A stretch of 64,000 bases of DNA, from the NCBI GenBank assembly GCA_003116995.1, contig BDSL01000066.1, positions 248,001 through 312,000 on the forward strand. The letters run 5' to 3'. The stretch comes from Yamagishiella unicocca. Taxonomy: Eukaryota > Chlorophyta > Chlorophyceae > Chlamydomonadales > Volvocaceae. Under the pieces are notes generated by a model. That model had not been told where the DNA came from. It saw only the letters and a list, made by a program, of their open reading frames with translations, and ran no database searches. Each line of letters starts with the position of its first letter. The stretch's first letter is position 1. Below, piece by piece: positions 13,101-24,747 of this stretch. The position numbers and the translations under genes are program-made.

Positions 13101-14583
13101 AACACAAGGAAGCACATCACGGACGACCAGCCGATGGTGAAGCGACGGCCAGGTAAGCGAGCCACCAGACGGCTGCTGGCGGCACGCATGAGTGTCCTAC
13201 GGGAGGAAGCGGGAACAAGGCGGGGGAGGGTAGGGGAGCGAAAGAACGACTCAGCACCCGAGTACCAGGAGCGACAAAAATGCGACGCGACGGGTAACAA
13301 ATGAAACACAAGGAAGCACCTCACGGACGACCAGCCGATGGTGAAGCGACGGCCAGGTAGGCGAGCCTCCCAGACGGCTGCTGGCGGCACTCATGAGTGT
13401 CCTACGGGAGGAAGCGGGAACAAGGCGGGGGAGGGTAGGGGAGCGAAAGAACGACTCAGCACCCGAATACCAGGAGCGACAAAAATGCGACGCGACGGGT
13501 AACAAATGAAACACAAGGAAGCACCTCACGGACGACCAGCCGATGGTGAAGCGACGGCCAGGTAGGCGAGCCTCCCAGACGGCTGCTGGCGGCATTCTGA
13601 GTGCGCCGCTGCCGTACGCCACATGGGATCCTACGGGAGGAAGGGTAGGGGGAACACGGCGGGGGAGGGGAGGCAGGGGAGCGAAAGAACGACTCAGCAC
13701 CCGAGTACCAGGAGCGACAAAAATGCGACGCGGCGGGTGACAAATGGAACACAAGGAAGCACATCACGGACGACCAGCCGATGGTGAAGCGACGGCCAGG
13801 TAAGCGAGCCACCAGACGGCTGCTGGCGGCACTCATGAGTGTCCTACGGGAGGAAGCGGGAACAAGGCGGGGGAGGGTAGGGGAGCGAAAGAACGACTCA
13901 GCACCCGAGTACCAGGAGCGACAAAAATGCGACGCGACGGGTAACAAATGAAACACAAGGAAGCACCTCACGGACGACCAGCCGATGGTGAAGCGATGGC
14001 CAGGTAGGCGAGCCTCCCAGACGGCTGCTGGCGGCACTCTGAGTGCGCCGCTGCCGTACGCCACATGGGATCCTACGGGAGGAAGGGTAGGGGGAACACG
14101 GCGGGGGAGGGGAGGCAGGGGAGCGAAAGAACGACTCAGCACCCGAATACCAGGAGCGAGAAAAATGCGACGCGGCGGGTAACAAATGAAACACAAGGAA
14201 GCACATCACGGACGACCAGCCGATGGTGAAGCGACGGCCAGGTAGGCGAGCCTCCCAGACGGCTGCTGGCGGCTGAGTGCGCCGCTGCCGTACGCCACAT
14301 GGGATCCTACGGGAGGAAGGGTAGGGGGAACACGGCGGGGGAGGGGAGGCAGGGGAGCGAAAGAACGACTCAGCACCCGAATACCAGGAGCGAGAAAAAT
14401 GCGACGCGGCGGGTAACAAATGAAACACAAGGAAGCACCTCACGGACGACCAGCCGATGGTGAAGCGACGGCCAGGTAGGCGAGCCTCCCAGACGGCTGC
14501 TGGCGGCACTCACGCATGAATGCGCCGCTTCCGTACGCCACATGGGGTCATACGGGAGGAAGGGGGAACACGGCGGGGGAGGG
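7149..14583. repeat. Satellite array with 647-bp higher-order repeat
   Basis: The basic unit is about 205-225 bp and carries AAGCGACGGCCAGGTA, CGACTCAGCACCCGA and CACAAGGAAGCACCTCACGG. From about 8073 onward three unit subtypes recur in fixed order, giving a higher-order repeat of 647-648 bp (for example 8073, 8721, 9368, 10016, 10663, 11310, 11957, 12604, 13251, 13898). One subtype is marked by GCCGTACGCCACATGGGATC. Long minus-strand frames (167-246 codons) exist throughout, but they change frame between copies because 647 is not divisible by three. I regard the array as non-coding satellite; a subtelomeric or pericentromeric location is inference. Confidence 0.95.
8073..10662. repeat. Apparently identical tandem duplication of a 1,295-bp block
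   Basis: 8073-9367 and 9368-10662 are two successive satellite dimers that share private variants: a CCTTACGG where other units have CCTCACGG, GCGATGGCC for GCGACGGCC (near 8612 and 9907), and ACACAATGAAG for ACACAAGGAAG (near 8778 and 10073). Frames 1,295 bp apart give identical translations. This indicates a very recent unequal exchange or an assembly-level duplication. Confidence 0.85.
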
Positions 14584-16209
14584 ACTTAGGGACGTTACGA
14601 ATGCTCAGTGCACTGTTAATGTTGAGTTTACACGACCAGGTTGGCTGGGCTTGGTAGCCCATTTAGGTATACAGACGCTGTCAACCACCATAACGCAGAA
14701 CCGTTACAAGTGTAACAGTTGGACGTGCACTGGCCAATACGAAGTGTAATGTGCCTTTATAGGAGGACGAATCAGCATGGCAAGGATAGACCACAGGACG
14801 GCGGCTGACGGAGGTCACTTCAGCTGTACTGGCGTTCGTCTGCGGATTGAGCCTCCCGCGACGTTTATGAGGATCAGAGAGCCAAACGCATTAGGTCTTA
14901 TGATGGATACCGGCATGATGGATCCAGGAGCTTGAGACTCGAACCACTCAATAGAGTGGCGAAGTTCTGAGCAAGCATACTGTCTGCCATAGGCTATGCA
15001 CGACAGCCACGGCGCAGAGCGCATGTAGTGTGTACCTGTGTGAATGGAGTCAATGTTGAGTGAATTGGATCTTGTATCGGTAGAGTCGCTAGTAGAATGC
15101 CACAGGCCAGTTCGCCTTGCAACACATTCACGACAAATAGCAGCTAACGTGCGAGGCGATATCAATCCACCATTGAATATAGGACGGCTTATGGGTACTC
15201 TTGCCGTCGAGCGTGGTTAAAGGTGAGCTAGCACCATCTTGCAGAATCCGAGTGCGCAAGACGGCTTATCGCCAAGCAAGCTCACCTCTGCCCGCCATAA
15301 GTGTAAGGTTCACGCCGAGTCTCCGTCCCAACTAGCGAAAATTGACTGTTGAACCGGATGCCTGTAGTTGGGCATATGGGCAAGGCAGGATTCTGCGTTC
15401 AGGTTAATCCAAGCAGCGTATGAACAAGTAGAAGCAATCCATGGCTACTATATTTAAATACCTATGGTCAGAGCACATGCAGCGGTATGTTTGGGACTTC
15501 CTTGCGAGCATACGACAATTGCCGTTAGGTTACTCTCAGAACCAATGCGTTCACAGACGTTGGTGGCGGTCTCACATTACAGGATTATGCTTTGGCTCTA
15601 GCTCTCGCCACTCGCTATCACGGTCCCGGGAAAGGGCGTTCCTAAGTGCTCCCTTGGGTAATAAAGGTCCCGACGCGGCGGCACTTAAAGGTCAGCAAGC
15701 AAGTTATAGCTCAGTGCGCCTTCCGAAAAGTCAGATGCACAGCAGGTCGAACATATTTTCGCGAAGCGTTGCGCCAACCATGCACGACGTGTAACATGCC
15801 GAAGCGGGTCGCCTCCGGCAAAACCAAGCAATTCTTCGTCAGTAACACAGTTCACAATGCCAAAGCGCACACCTAACACATATGCACACGATCGCGCCCG
15901 TCCCGCCCTTCCTCGCGCTCGTGGCTTTCCGTGGCTATGGGAGCTCACTTAAGAGGAAAGCCTCCATAGGGCCCACGATCACTGCTGGCTCCCAAGTGTT
16001 TCGCCAGCACCCGGTGCATCTAGGAAGCCGTCACGGTTAAAAATTACGTAGACCTGGTCTGCTACGGGGTCCGGGGATATGGAGGAAGGTCGGCACCTTG
16101 CTCGCCGTCACAAGCGCTGCTAGCTGATGACGCCAGGTCTGTCCCGTCCCGTCAGTGGGCATGAGGCACTAATCCACTTATCCGGCGGTCACAGCGGATA
16201 AGTCATTTT

Positions 16210-16400
16210 CTAATCCAAGGGCGGTTTTTTATCCGCAGGGCAGCGATCTTAATAAGCCGGGGCGGCCGTTCCAGTACTCAGGGCAGCAATCCAAATACAC
16301 CGGGGCCGCCGTTCCAATACGCAGGTTGCTAATCCCAATACGCCGGGGCGCGGTTTCCAATACGCAGGTTGCTAATAGCAGGTTGCTAATCCCAATACCG
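16210..16400. repeat. Degenerate short tandem repeat
   Basis: Phrases of the type AATCCCAATACGCCGGGGC and TTCCAATACGCAGGTTGC recur five or more times with irregular spacing. It looks like an eroded minisatellite of roughly 30-45 bp; nothing coding is visible in it. Confidence 0.6.
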
Positions 16401-16500
16401 GTACGCCACCGTGACCGACGCCTAAACTAATCCAGGGGGGATGCCCACCCTCTGCTGCAACCACCCTATGGGGGCGACGATGTCGGGCTGTTCATTACAG

Positions 16501-16556
16501 GTAACAGTAGCTTGTACATGGCTCCAGATTTAAGGGTTGAGCCATCGGGCAAATCA
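16501..16556 (-). repeat. Dispersed hairpin repeat, copy 2
   Basis: GGCTCCAGATTTAAGGGTTG followed by AGCCATCGGGC matches the core of the family seen at 40706, 40870, 43746 and 44381. On the minus strand it reads PDGSTLKSGA, keeping the same frame as the other copies. Confidence 0.65.
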
Positions 16557-19126
16557 TAATGTATTGGCAGGAGAGAGGCGAGTTGTGCGTGCCATCAGTT
16601 TCGTCATCAGACTCTCTGGTTCTATGCTCCCGAGACGCCGCCGGGATGACGATGCATGCTTAGATTGCTGCCGCCTGGAGACCGCCGCCTGCGACGCGTG
16701 CAGCGGAAGCACATGCTCGCCGGGAGCACGGGCATTTCGGGAGGACACACGGGCAGCCCTGCGACCCGAATGAGCACGTTTGCAATTATCCGAGCAAGGC
16801 CGCCAAGAGACGGGTTATTGCCCCACCAAACTGTGGATGGAATTGCGCTATCGCGATTATGCAGCTGATACATGATGTATGTGGCAATTGTAGTCAGTGT
16901 CGTGGGGGTCGCCTCCATGCGTCTCCATCCTAGCGATCGCCCTTGGAAGCGACATAGGAGGATAGGCTGTCGGGGAATTGCAGTGCAGCGACCTGCCAAA
17001 ACCAGCGCCGCAGGGTGCTGCTGGTACATGCCCGGCATGCTGGTGCTATGCGTGGGCTTAAGGGCGCTGGGCCCTTCTGTGTTCGTTGCATGACCAGCTT
17101 ACGCTAATACGATCCGTACATGTCCTTTTCAAGTTGGTTGACCACACGAATCTGCTGCTTGCTGCAGCTTGCTGTAGTGACCCTTACGAATGGCCATGAA
17201 TCACATCTATGTAGCAGCGTGACCGGAATGCACCTTCGGAGGAGGGGTAGTTGAAGCATTGCAGGCGCGGTTACAGCTTCAATGGCGATCCACCTAAAGG
17301 CATGAACCATATGGGGCCTCGCAAGGGTCAACAAAAACGCACTTTGCCTGCTTCCAGCTGGGGACCACCGGACCGCCCTAAACCAAATGCTTGACCTAGT
17401 CAATCCAAAGATCAATTTATGTTGTACGGATTTGGTGTTAGACAATGGGCACCATTTACGGGCACGGGAAGACGGTGGGGGAATGAAGTGATCCTCCAGC
17501 CAGAGCCTTTCGGCTCCAACCGCACAACCGCCAACGTATTATTACGGTGCCAACCGCACAACCGGCAACAGGATTACGGTACAGCCTGCAACTGAGGTAG
17601 ACCTAGCGAATCACTACAGCACAAAACTCCTTCGCCACCCATTGCCATTGTCTGTACAGGAGACGGACAGGAGTGAACGCCTGTTTGTCCTAACTATTGC
17701 CACCCGAGCGCGTGTAGCCCGGCAAACGAAATGGTGATCACTCGAATGCAATCGCCACTAAAATGATTTACTTGCAGCCGAGGACATCCAAGGTGCCATG
17801 CCTTCACAACGAAGACCCAAGACACCCCCAAAAAGAAATACATGACGAGCTAGATGGTGCGCACGACGAGAAGCCATCCTTGCGCCCATCAATTTCGAAG
17901 CTCCCAACAATGTCGAAGCTATCCTGATGACCGACCCGGTGATAAGGCCCACGAGCAGGCTGAATATTGCACCGAAACGACAAAAGAGGATGCCGAGAAA
18001 CCTTACCGCAGCGGCAAGCATTGATGGCAGAACCTCCGCTGGGCGTTCCCACCATGCTACATTATACCTCGTGCCCACGTCCATCCGCCGCGCCGAACAC
18101 TTTGCCATATGCTTTGCACCCGCCACCTTCAGCCGCGGGAGCACGCTGAAAGCTGAACCCACCCAGGCCCACGCATGCGTGCATGACTGGTCGGGGATTT
18201 TTCTCAGGTGTAAATGGCCCATTTGCCGTGCGCACCTATGAACGACGCCGACCCTGACGACGAGAATATTACACGCGGTGTGACCGCGTGCCATCCTGCC
18301 TGCTCTCTCTCCAACACACGCACGCTTAGCTACGTCAGGTCAGCCATTCAGAAACATCAAACGTTTTAGACAGGGGTCATGATTATCTGGAATTAAACGC
18401 GCCGGCCCCACCGAATCAGACTCCCAGTGCCTCTCAACAGATGAAACTACTAACAGTGGCGAGCGATATCGTTTGCGCACAGCACAACCTGCATTTATAC
18501 TCCCCCGCGTGGATTTGCAAAAAAAGGTCATATGAGGGCATGCGTCCGCGCGGGACATTCTTCTGGGGATCCTTTGGAGGGCATCACGGACACAGGCGGC
18601 GCCCGTCGTTGTTATCACCGGAGGTGCAAAGTATATAGCGCCGTCCAACAACCAGCAATCTAAGGAGCTCGAGTACCTCGCCTGCCAAAGAACACACAAG
18701 AGCAGCAACGGAACTAGTTATCGGCTTCCCTATGGGGAGCAGCTCCGCGTCAATTTGGTTGGCCACAACCACCACAACCACCGTCTGGCGCTTGCTGCCA
18801 AAGCCCCCCAACGGCATCTTCATCCTCGCAGCAGCAGCAGGTGGCCGCCCACTAGAGAACACCACTCCAGCAAAGAAAGGCTTTATGCATTGGCATGCCC
18901 AGTGGGCCCTACACCTCCTCCTCTTCCTCCACCACCGCACGTCACACCGCAGACTCTTGCATTGTACACGCCACCTCCCAAACCCTCCGCGCTCCACAGC
19001 AACCCAAGCCACAGGTCAATATAGCAAAACATGATCTTTTATGCCGATGTTCCTTTGAGGACGGCTGGCTAAATCCCGTTCCGGGCCGCCTCGCCTGGTC
19101 GTACAGACCGACCGCCGCCTGTCGCA

Positions 19127-21861
19127 TTAAAATTGGGTGAACACCAGCTCACGCGAGGTAGTGCTCTTGGCCCAGGACGACTTGCCAGTCGGCGACATGA
19201 TGGGCGACGCTATGCCCTGACCACCGCTTCCGGACCGCCAGCCCCCCCGCTGCAGCTGCTGCTGCCTGTTCGACGCCGTGCGCCTCCACGATGCCGAAGA
19301 GGTCTCGCGCAACGAAACATCGGCGGCGCTGCTGTTGCTGCTGCCAGAGGCTGAAGCCGCGATGGACTTGCTGCTGCTGTTGCCAACCACGGCGCCGCCG
19401 TCGGCTGCAGCCGCCGCCGACGGCGCGCGTCGGACTCCTTGTTGGATGAGTCGCGGCAGGTGCACGCCCCCCGCCTGGCAAATCGACTGGGCCCTGCCGC
19501 CCGCGTCAAGCTTGGCGCCCGCGTACGACGTGCGGGTTTTGGCGGCATGGGTCCCCTTCGGCAGCTTCTCCGGGCTGCCGTCCAACGATCGCGATAAGCC
19601 CCGCGAGAAATTCGCGCTGTGACGTGCCTGCTGTGGCAACTTACAGCCTGAGGAGCTCAAACGGTTGCTCCGACGGCGGCCATTCGGCCTCGACTCAGGC
19701 ACCGGTGCCAGCTCGTTGCCTGTATAAGCCTCGGGCTGCTCCGGCTGCTCCTGCTGCTGCTGAGGCTCTTGAAGAGGTTGCGGTGGCGGCGACCGCGGCG
19801 GGCCCGGGGACGTGGGGACGGAGTTAGGAATCTGGGGCATCGAAGGCGTGGGGCTGCGACACTGCGAGGGTGAAGTGGCGCCGCTTGTCGGGGGCGACGC
19901 CGCCGCCAGTGAGTTGCTCCCCTGCCGCACGTGGTAGTGATTGCCGCTGTTGCTGCTGTTGCGGGTGTAATGTCGGTCGTCATTGTGGTGCGCGTGCTGT
20001 CGGTTGTTCGCGCGCGAGTGGACGTCCATGCTGTGCTGGGACTGGTACCTGCCGCCCTCGAGGCGCCGCATGGACACTCCGCCCCCTAATGCCGCTGGGT
20101 AGGAGTGGAGTCCCCGGCGGGACGTGAACCTCGCGAGTCCAGAAGGACCGGGAGCCGCCTGCATGTCCTTTTCCTCCTGCTGCAATGGGCAACCGAAGAG
20201 GCAAAAAGCAGGTGGGTAGAGCGCACGTCACCGCCGGGCTTCCAGGCGGGCCCCCACGCGGCGTAAGCTGACTGTCGCAAACCACCTTCCCGTTGTCCCG
20301 CTCCCCTTGCTGCCCCCCGACTAGCACTCGCATAGCTAATAACGGTTTTATCAACTCGTTTCATTTCATTAATCAATTCGTATGTTTCGCTGCTCATTTC
20401 CTTTCGACGGGCCCATCCTTGACCCCCCACCCTAATCGGTCCAGGAATTTCCTGGCTTTGCCATATAGATATCATATTTTCCCTATTCCTAACTGCTTTT
20501 CCCAGCTCCAATGCGCGGAATTCCCCACCATCCCTGGGGGAGCTCAGACGACGACGTCGGCATGGGGTTTCGGAGCGCCTCGTGCCACGCAAAACAGGAC
20601 GCACTGTACGACTCTTGCCGCAACCAAGTCGTCGACACGTACAGGGCCCCCAGCCCACAATTCCGGCCCCACGACACCCACCGCCGGCAGCGCGCACGAC
20701 TGCACCAGCTTGGTAGACACCGCCGTTGAGCGCTGCAACACGCTTTCCAGGAGCACGTCTAACGAGGCCGAACCCGCGGCCCCAGAAGACGACAGGAGCG
20801 CGCGGGAGCTGCCCCTGGTCGATGGCTGCGTTGTCAGCCGTGGCTTTGGGAAGCCGGGTACCACGTGGTTGGACGGCGGGGCGTGAGGCTCGGACTGCGC
20901 GCCGTGCAAGGTGGGCAGGGAGACCGATGAGGCGGGGTGGGCGGTTGGGTTGGCGTCGAAGGCGGACTGAGGGCCCCGGGGGGAAGGCGCCTTCCGGGGC
21001 CCTTGTTCGCTGTAGTTGAGGAGGCTGGCGCGGTGGCGCAGTATCTCATCTGACACGGCAGCCTTCCGGATGGTGAGGTCGTGCAGGAACTGCGCGGGTT
21101 GCGGGAAGAGGGGGCCGGCGATAACAGCGGGGGAGGGGAGGAAACAGAAATCCGGCGATAACAGCGGGGGAGGGGAGGAAACAGAAATCCGGCGATAACA
21201 GCGGGGGAGGGGAGGAAACAGAAATCCCGTGAGGCGATGGGGGAGGAAAGGAATGCAGTACGAGCTGGAAGGGACGAACGTTGCGAATGCGCGGTGGTTT
21301 TGAGGATGCTGTGGATGTTGGATAAGGCCTCGGTTGGGCTGAAGGGGTCGGAGGGTGGGGGGATGGGGGCTGCAGGGCGGGGGGGGGCAGTGGGGACTCG
21401 GTGGGGCTGCAAGGCGGGAGGCGGTGCGGCCACCAGTGTGACAACGCTGGACAGACACGACATGAAGCCGGGGAGCTCCGCATGCACAGCGTGGACAGGA
21501 AGGCGCGCGGACAAGCCGACTATGCACCAGGAAGGTGGGGTGTCTAATGTGCTGAGACGGCATGCATACGGAGGGTAGGGATAGGGAGGGGGGGCGCAAG
21601 CGAGACATGGTAACGGGTTGACGCCTGCAGACGCGACCGTGAAAACTTGCATACGCCCACGAACAAGCTTACTTTAGCTGTCTGGGACCACCGTGACCTT
21701 AAGTAGTCGTCTTCATACTGCACGGCGCCTCCGGTAGAAAGAGCAGAGCCGTTATTGGACATTATTGGGTAGCTGGCTGACCTTGAAGGGAGCTCCGACT
21801 CGTCCATGTCCCGGAGATCCAGGGCATTATACGAGTACTCAGCCATTGGCAGTGACTCCAT
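19127..21861 (-). CDS. Low-complexity protein of unknown function (three exons)
   Basis: I do not recognise this gene. A phase-consistent model has exons 21861-21673, 21089-20682 and 20179-19127, all joined in phase 0, giving about 549 residues. The start is the ATG at 21861 (MESLPMAEYSYNALDL...), followed by an acidic segment and a Ser-rich stretch. Exon 2 opens with FLHDLTIRKAAVSDEILRH, the only part that looks like a folded helix. The rest is rich in Ser, Pro, Gln and Ala: a PQ-rich tract around the middle, then a Ser/Ala-rich C-terminus ending ...STTSRELVFTQF. The acceptors at 21090 and 20180 (GCGCAG, TTGCAG) and the donor at 21672 (GTAAGC) are good; the donor after exon 2 (GTGGGT at 20681) is my best choice, not certain. 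Reading frames on the opposite strand are long too, as expected in GC-rich DNA, so the coding strand is inferred from splice phase and amino-acid composition. Confidence 0.5.
21116..21226. repeat. 37-bp intronic minisatellite (three units)
   Basis: Three head-to-tail copies of a unit containing CGGCGATAACAGCGGGGGAG lie in intron 1 of the 19127-21861 gene, within about 30-140 bp of the acceptor. They add a purine-rich block on the plus strand (pyrimidine-rich on the transcribed sense), next to the 3' splice site. Confidence 0.9.
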
Positions 21862-24747
21862 TGACTAAGAAGCTAACATCGTTGCTCGACACTGTCCTGC
21901 GCGGCCTGGTGGTAAAGCGAGAGCGGATAGAGCGTTGGCCACGGACCGAGTAATCAAAATATAAGCACTAAGCCTTCTAATTTGCATCGGATGCGCTTTG
22001 TTCACCTTTTGCAAGGTCGAGTGGTCGACCAACACGCACACCACCTGCGGCCAAGCGCGTCACTTTATGCAGGTGTACTTATATGGCAAGGGTCCGTATC
22101 ATGACTTCCTCATTCGAACACCAATAGACAACAATGAGTTGGTCAGTCGGCCGGGGGATTAATTCGGGCCTTACGATGAGCGATTCTCCGCTAGCGTTGC
22201 GAGGCTATTCATTAGGCAAAATTTAAATTGTTCTTGTTTGTGCCTATCAAAGTTATTTGCTCAAGTATTTGCAGAAAGGCATCGACATAAAAAGTGTCTC
22301 AACGGCCATGGGCTCGCGGGCGCGGTCCTCGGCGATGCCATCCGCTGCGAAGTGGCACTCGACAGAGGTCAAACATTAGGAAAGCGGCTCTTCATATCAA
22401 ATTAAGTGTAACTGCGATCGACGTTGAGCCAGCCGGCGCCAGCTAGGACCGTCGAAGCTGGGGATTTCGGATTCAAACTACAAGTTGTGGCGGACCCAAT
22501 TTGTTTATCCTGGCAGGATGAGGTTTGCAAGCGTGGAGAGCAAAATTCCAGGGTTCTGCAAGGTACCGGTACACAGGCATTAACTGTTTGTTCCCAACGT
22601 TTCCTAGCAACTGCATTTGCCGTCGATTGAATAGATACCCGACAGGTTGCCAGAAGAGAGTAGTGTCAGCGATGCCGCTGGACCCTAACCCAAAGCGATT
22701 ACGCTTTGGAAGTTGCAAATCGCTAGTTCGTTCGGTTCCGTTCTGCCAGGTTCCGCCAGCTGCAAGTAGACCAATGCCAGACCAGTGTCACCAGGCACGC
22801 GTAAGGAGCACGCTGTTGTTGATTAACAGCATCTATGTGATCAGGGGTGTATAGGACAGACTCGGCGGCGGGTGGCCAAGTGCCAGCCCATCAGGGCCCA
22901 TCCGCGCGCAGACGTTGGCGGCGGGTGTGCTCGCGCCAGCCCGCGCCGGGGGTGCTATTAGTTACCGAGCCGGAGTTACCGAGCGACCTTATCGCTAATC
23001 ACTGCGAAATGGGAAATTAATCTGGAAGCATCCTCATGCGTGAATGGACCTGAAAAATCACGTCACAGCGGGCCAAGGCGTGCGCAGAGGACCGCGGAAG
23101 GATAACCTGGCCAGGGCACTGCAGAAGAAGGCGGGCGAAAGCCACCAGAACGAAACCGACGCCCATGCTGGTGCTCGCCTAACTAATGTTCCCGCAGAGC
23201 CCATGTTGACCTGACCGCCACGTTCAGCAGATCGACGTGTGCAGGTTGTTTAGCTGCCGCCGGCGGAGGTACTCCCTTCGCCGCCGGCGAGGAACAGCCC
23301 CCGCCACCTACCTGTGGGAGTTCCGCCAGCTGCCGTCGCTGGCACAGAACCAGGTGGGGCAACTGCCGGATCCATACAGTAGGTGGGGCTGCAGGAAAAG
23401 CCGCTGCCGCCACCCGCAGGGCGGCGGCAGCCGTGGCGGGGCAGGACCGAAAGGGCCGTATGGTATCCCTCATCATGCCCAGCACCGGCAATGCGTAGGT
23501 CCGTAGGGTAGGCGGCAAGACCTGGACCCGTTCAGCCGACACACCCAACACAGATGGGGGGTGTACGTTTCACGGGGTGCGTTTCACCAGGTGGCGACGA
23601 CTAAATTGTAAGCAGGGTAAGACGCCGGGTGCCCCGCCTTACGTCGCTATGAGCAGCTATGAGCAAGCCAATGGGTCTCGGCAGTCTCGGCCCTAATTAT
23701 AACTGATTATTCCCCAAGGACCGGAGAAAACCAATCGAAACACATTTTTACTCCAGGCAGGAGCAGGGACGGACGTCCGAGAACCCCTGGTCTCGATACC
23801 AGACGTATAGAGTAGGACGCGGTGTCCAGCGGTGTAATCCATGTCTGATATGCACGGCGAGCCATAGATGTAAAATCGCGAGCTGCGCTGCAGATTCGAC
23901 GCGTTTTAGCTTTGTGTGGGTTAGGGTTTCAGCGCGGTGTAGTTAGGAGTAGGCCGTAGTTACGAGCGGCTCTTCGCCAAACGTGCCAAACGTCGAAGTT
24001 GGGTACCAAGTACATCCAGATGCCGCGGCCAGCATTCTACACCGATAATCGCATCCACTACCTGTGGACACGAAGAATCCTTTCAGACACACAACCGTCG
24101 TGTTTCTCTCCCGCAGCCCCAACTTCGTCCCGCCCAAGGAGGCGGTAGTTCATTGTTGCACGAAAATTGTCGGCGTTTATATCCACGGGAAAACGTGACC
24201 TGACGGACCTGCCCGGCCTACCCAGACGCCCCGGGCGCCACCGCGCCCTCAGCCACATCCCCATCTCTGCTCAACTTCCTTTCTTCAGCCGCAACTATAT
24301 CGGTCTTCTTTGCACGTCACAGCCCCCTGACGCCAACCGACAGCGCGAGGTCCTTAACCAACCATGTATAGAGCATGCCCCCCCAGGCTCCTTACTACTT
24401 GTAGATCACGCACTCGGAAGTAGATGAAATGAAGAATCGCGTATTTATTGCTGGATTCATGGATGCCACGGAAAGGACGAAGGCCTCACTGGTAGTGTAT
24501 CGAGCAGCGGAGCTAAGGGCAAGCTGAGCAGCGGAGCTAAGGGCAAGCTTACAGGACAATACCACACTCGTGCAAACTTTATCAAGACTTGCAGGCGTGG
24601 CAAACAGGTAGATTTTAAACGCAATTGCGCAATGGCCAGACAATTGTACGGCTGCGACCATGGTCTCGCGACCATGGGCCGTCGAGAGGTCTTCTATCCG
24701 GGTGTATCAGTTCTAACGCATTTTTACGCTGATCAAAAGCATAGATC
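21862..24747. other. Intergenic stretch, no gene recognised
   Basis: Frames of 60-120 codons occur on both strands but show no family resemblance and no splice chain. Visible structure is limited to a short GC-rich inverted repeat around 23260-23292 (GCCGCCGGCGG ... TCGCCGCCGGCG) and a tandem duplication of AGCAGCGGAGCTAAGGGCAA near 24506-24550. The right part must contain the promoter of the methyltransferase gene; no promoter element is identified. Confidence 0.5.

Larger units (their letters stand above)
14584..19126. other. Stretch with no convincing gene
   Basis: The satellite ends near 14583. Beyond it are minus-strand frames at 14815-15165 (116 codons) and 17758-18294 (178 codons, with a hydrophobic stretch that could be one membrane segment), and overlapping frames on both strands at 18584-19140. 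None resembles a family I know and none is supported by splice structure. A degenerate repeat lies at about 16210-16400 and a dispersed-repeat copy at 16501-16556. Confidence 0.45.

Noticed and set aside
7607..14509. Long minus-strand open frames (167-246 codons) repeated across the satellite
   Set aside because: They recur with the 647-bp period, which is not a multiple of three, begin and end at arbitrary points of the unit, and have the Arg/Ser/Pro-rich look of GC-rich shadow frames.
7149..14583. CRISPR-like array
   Set aside because: The units are ~210 bp and repeat as wholes, with no short repeat and unique spacer alternation; the genome is eukaryotic.
14925..14998. Possible tRNA gene (minus-strand GGTTCGAGTCTC resembles a B box)
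   Set aside because: The flanking bases do not form a T-arm stem and no acceptor-stem partner or anticodon arm is visible upstream.
17758..18294. A 178-residue minus-strand protein with a membrane segment
   Set aside because: Only length and one hydrophobic stretch support it; no homology, splice structure or codon signal stands out, so it is mentioned but not called.
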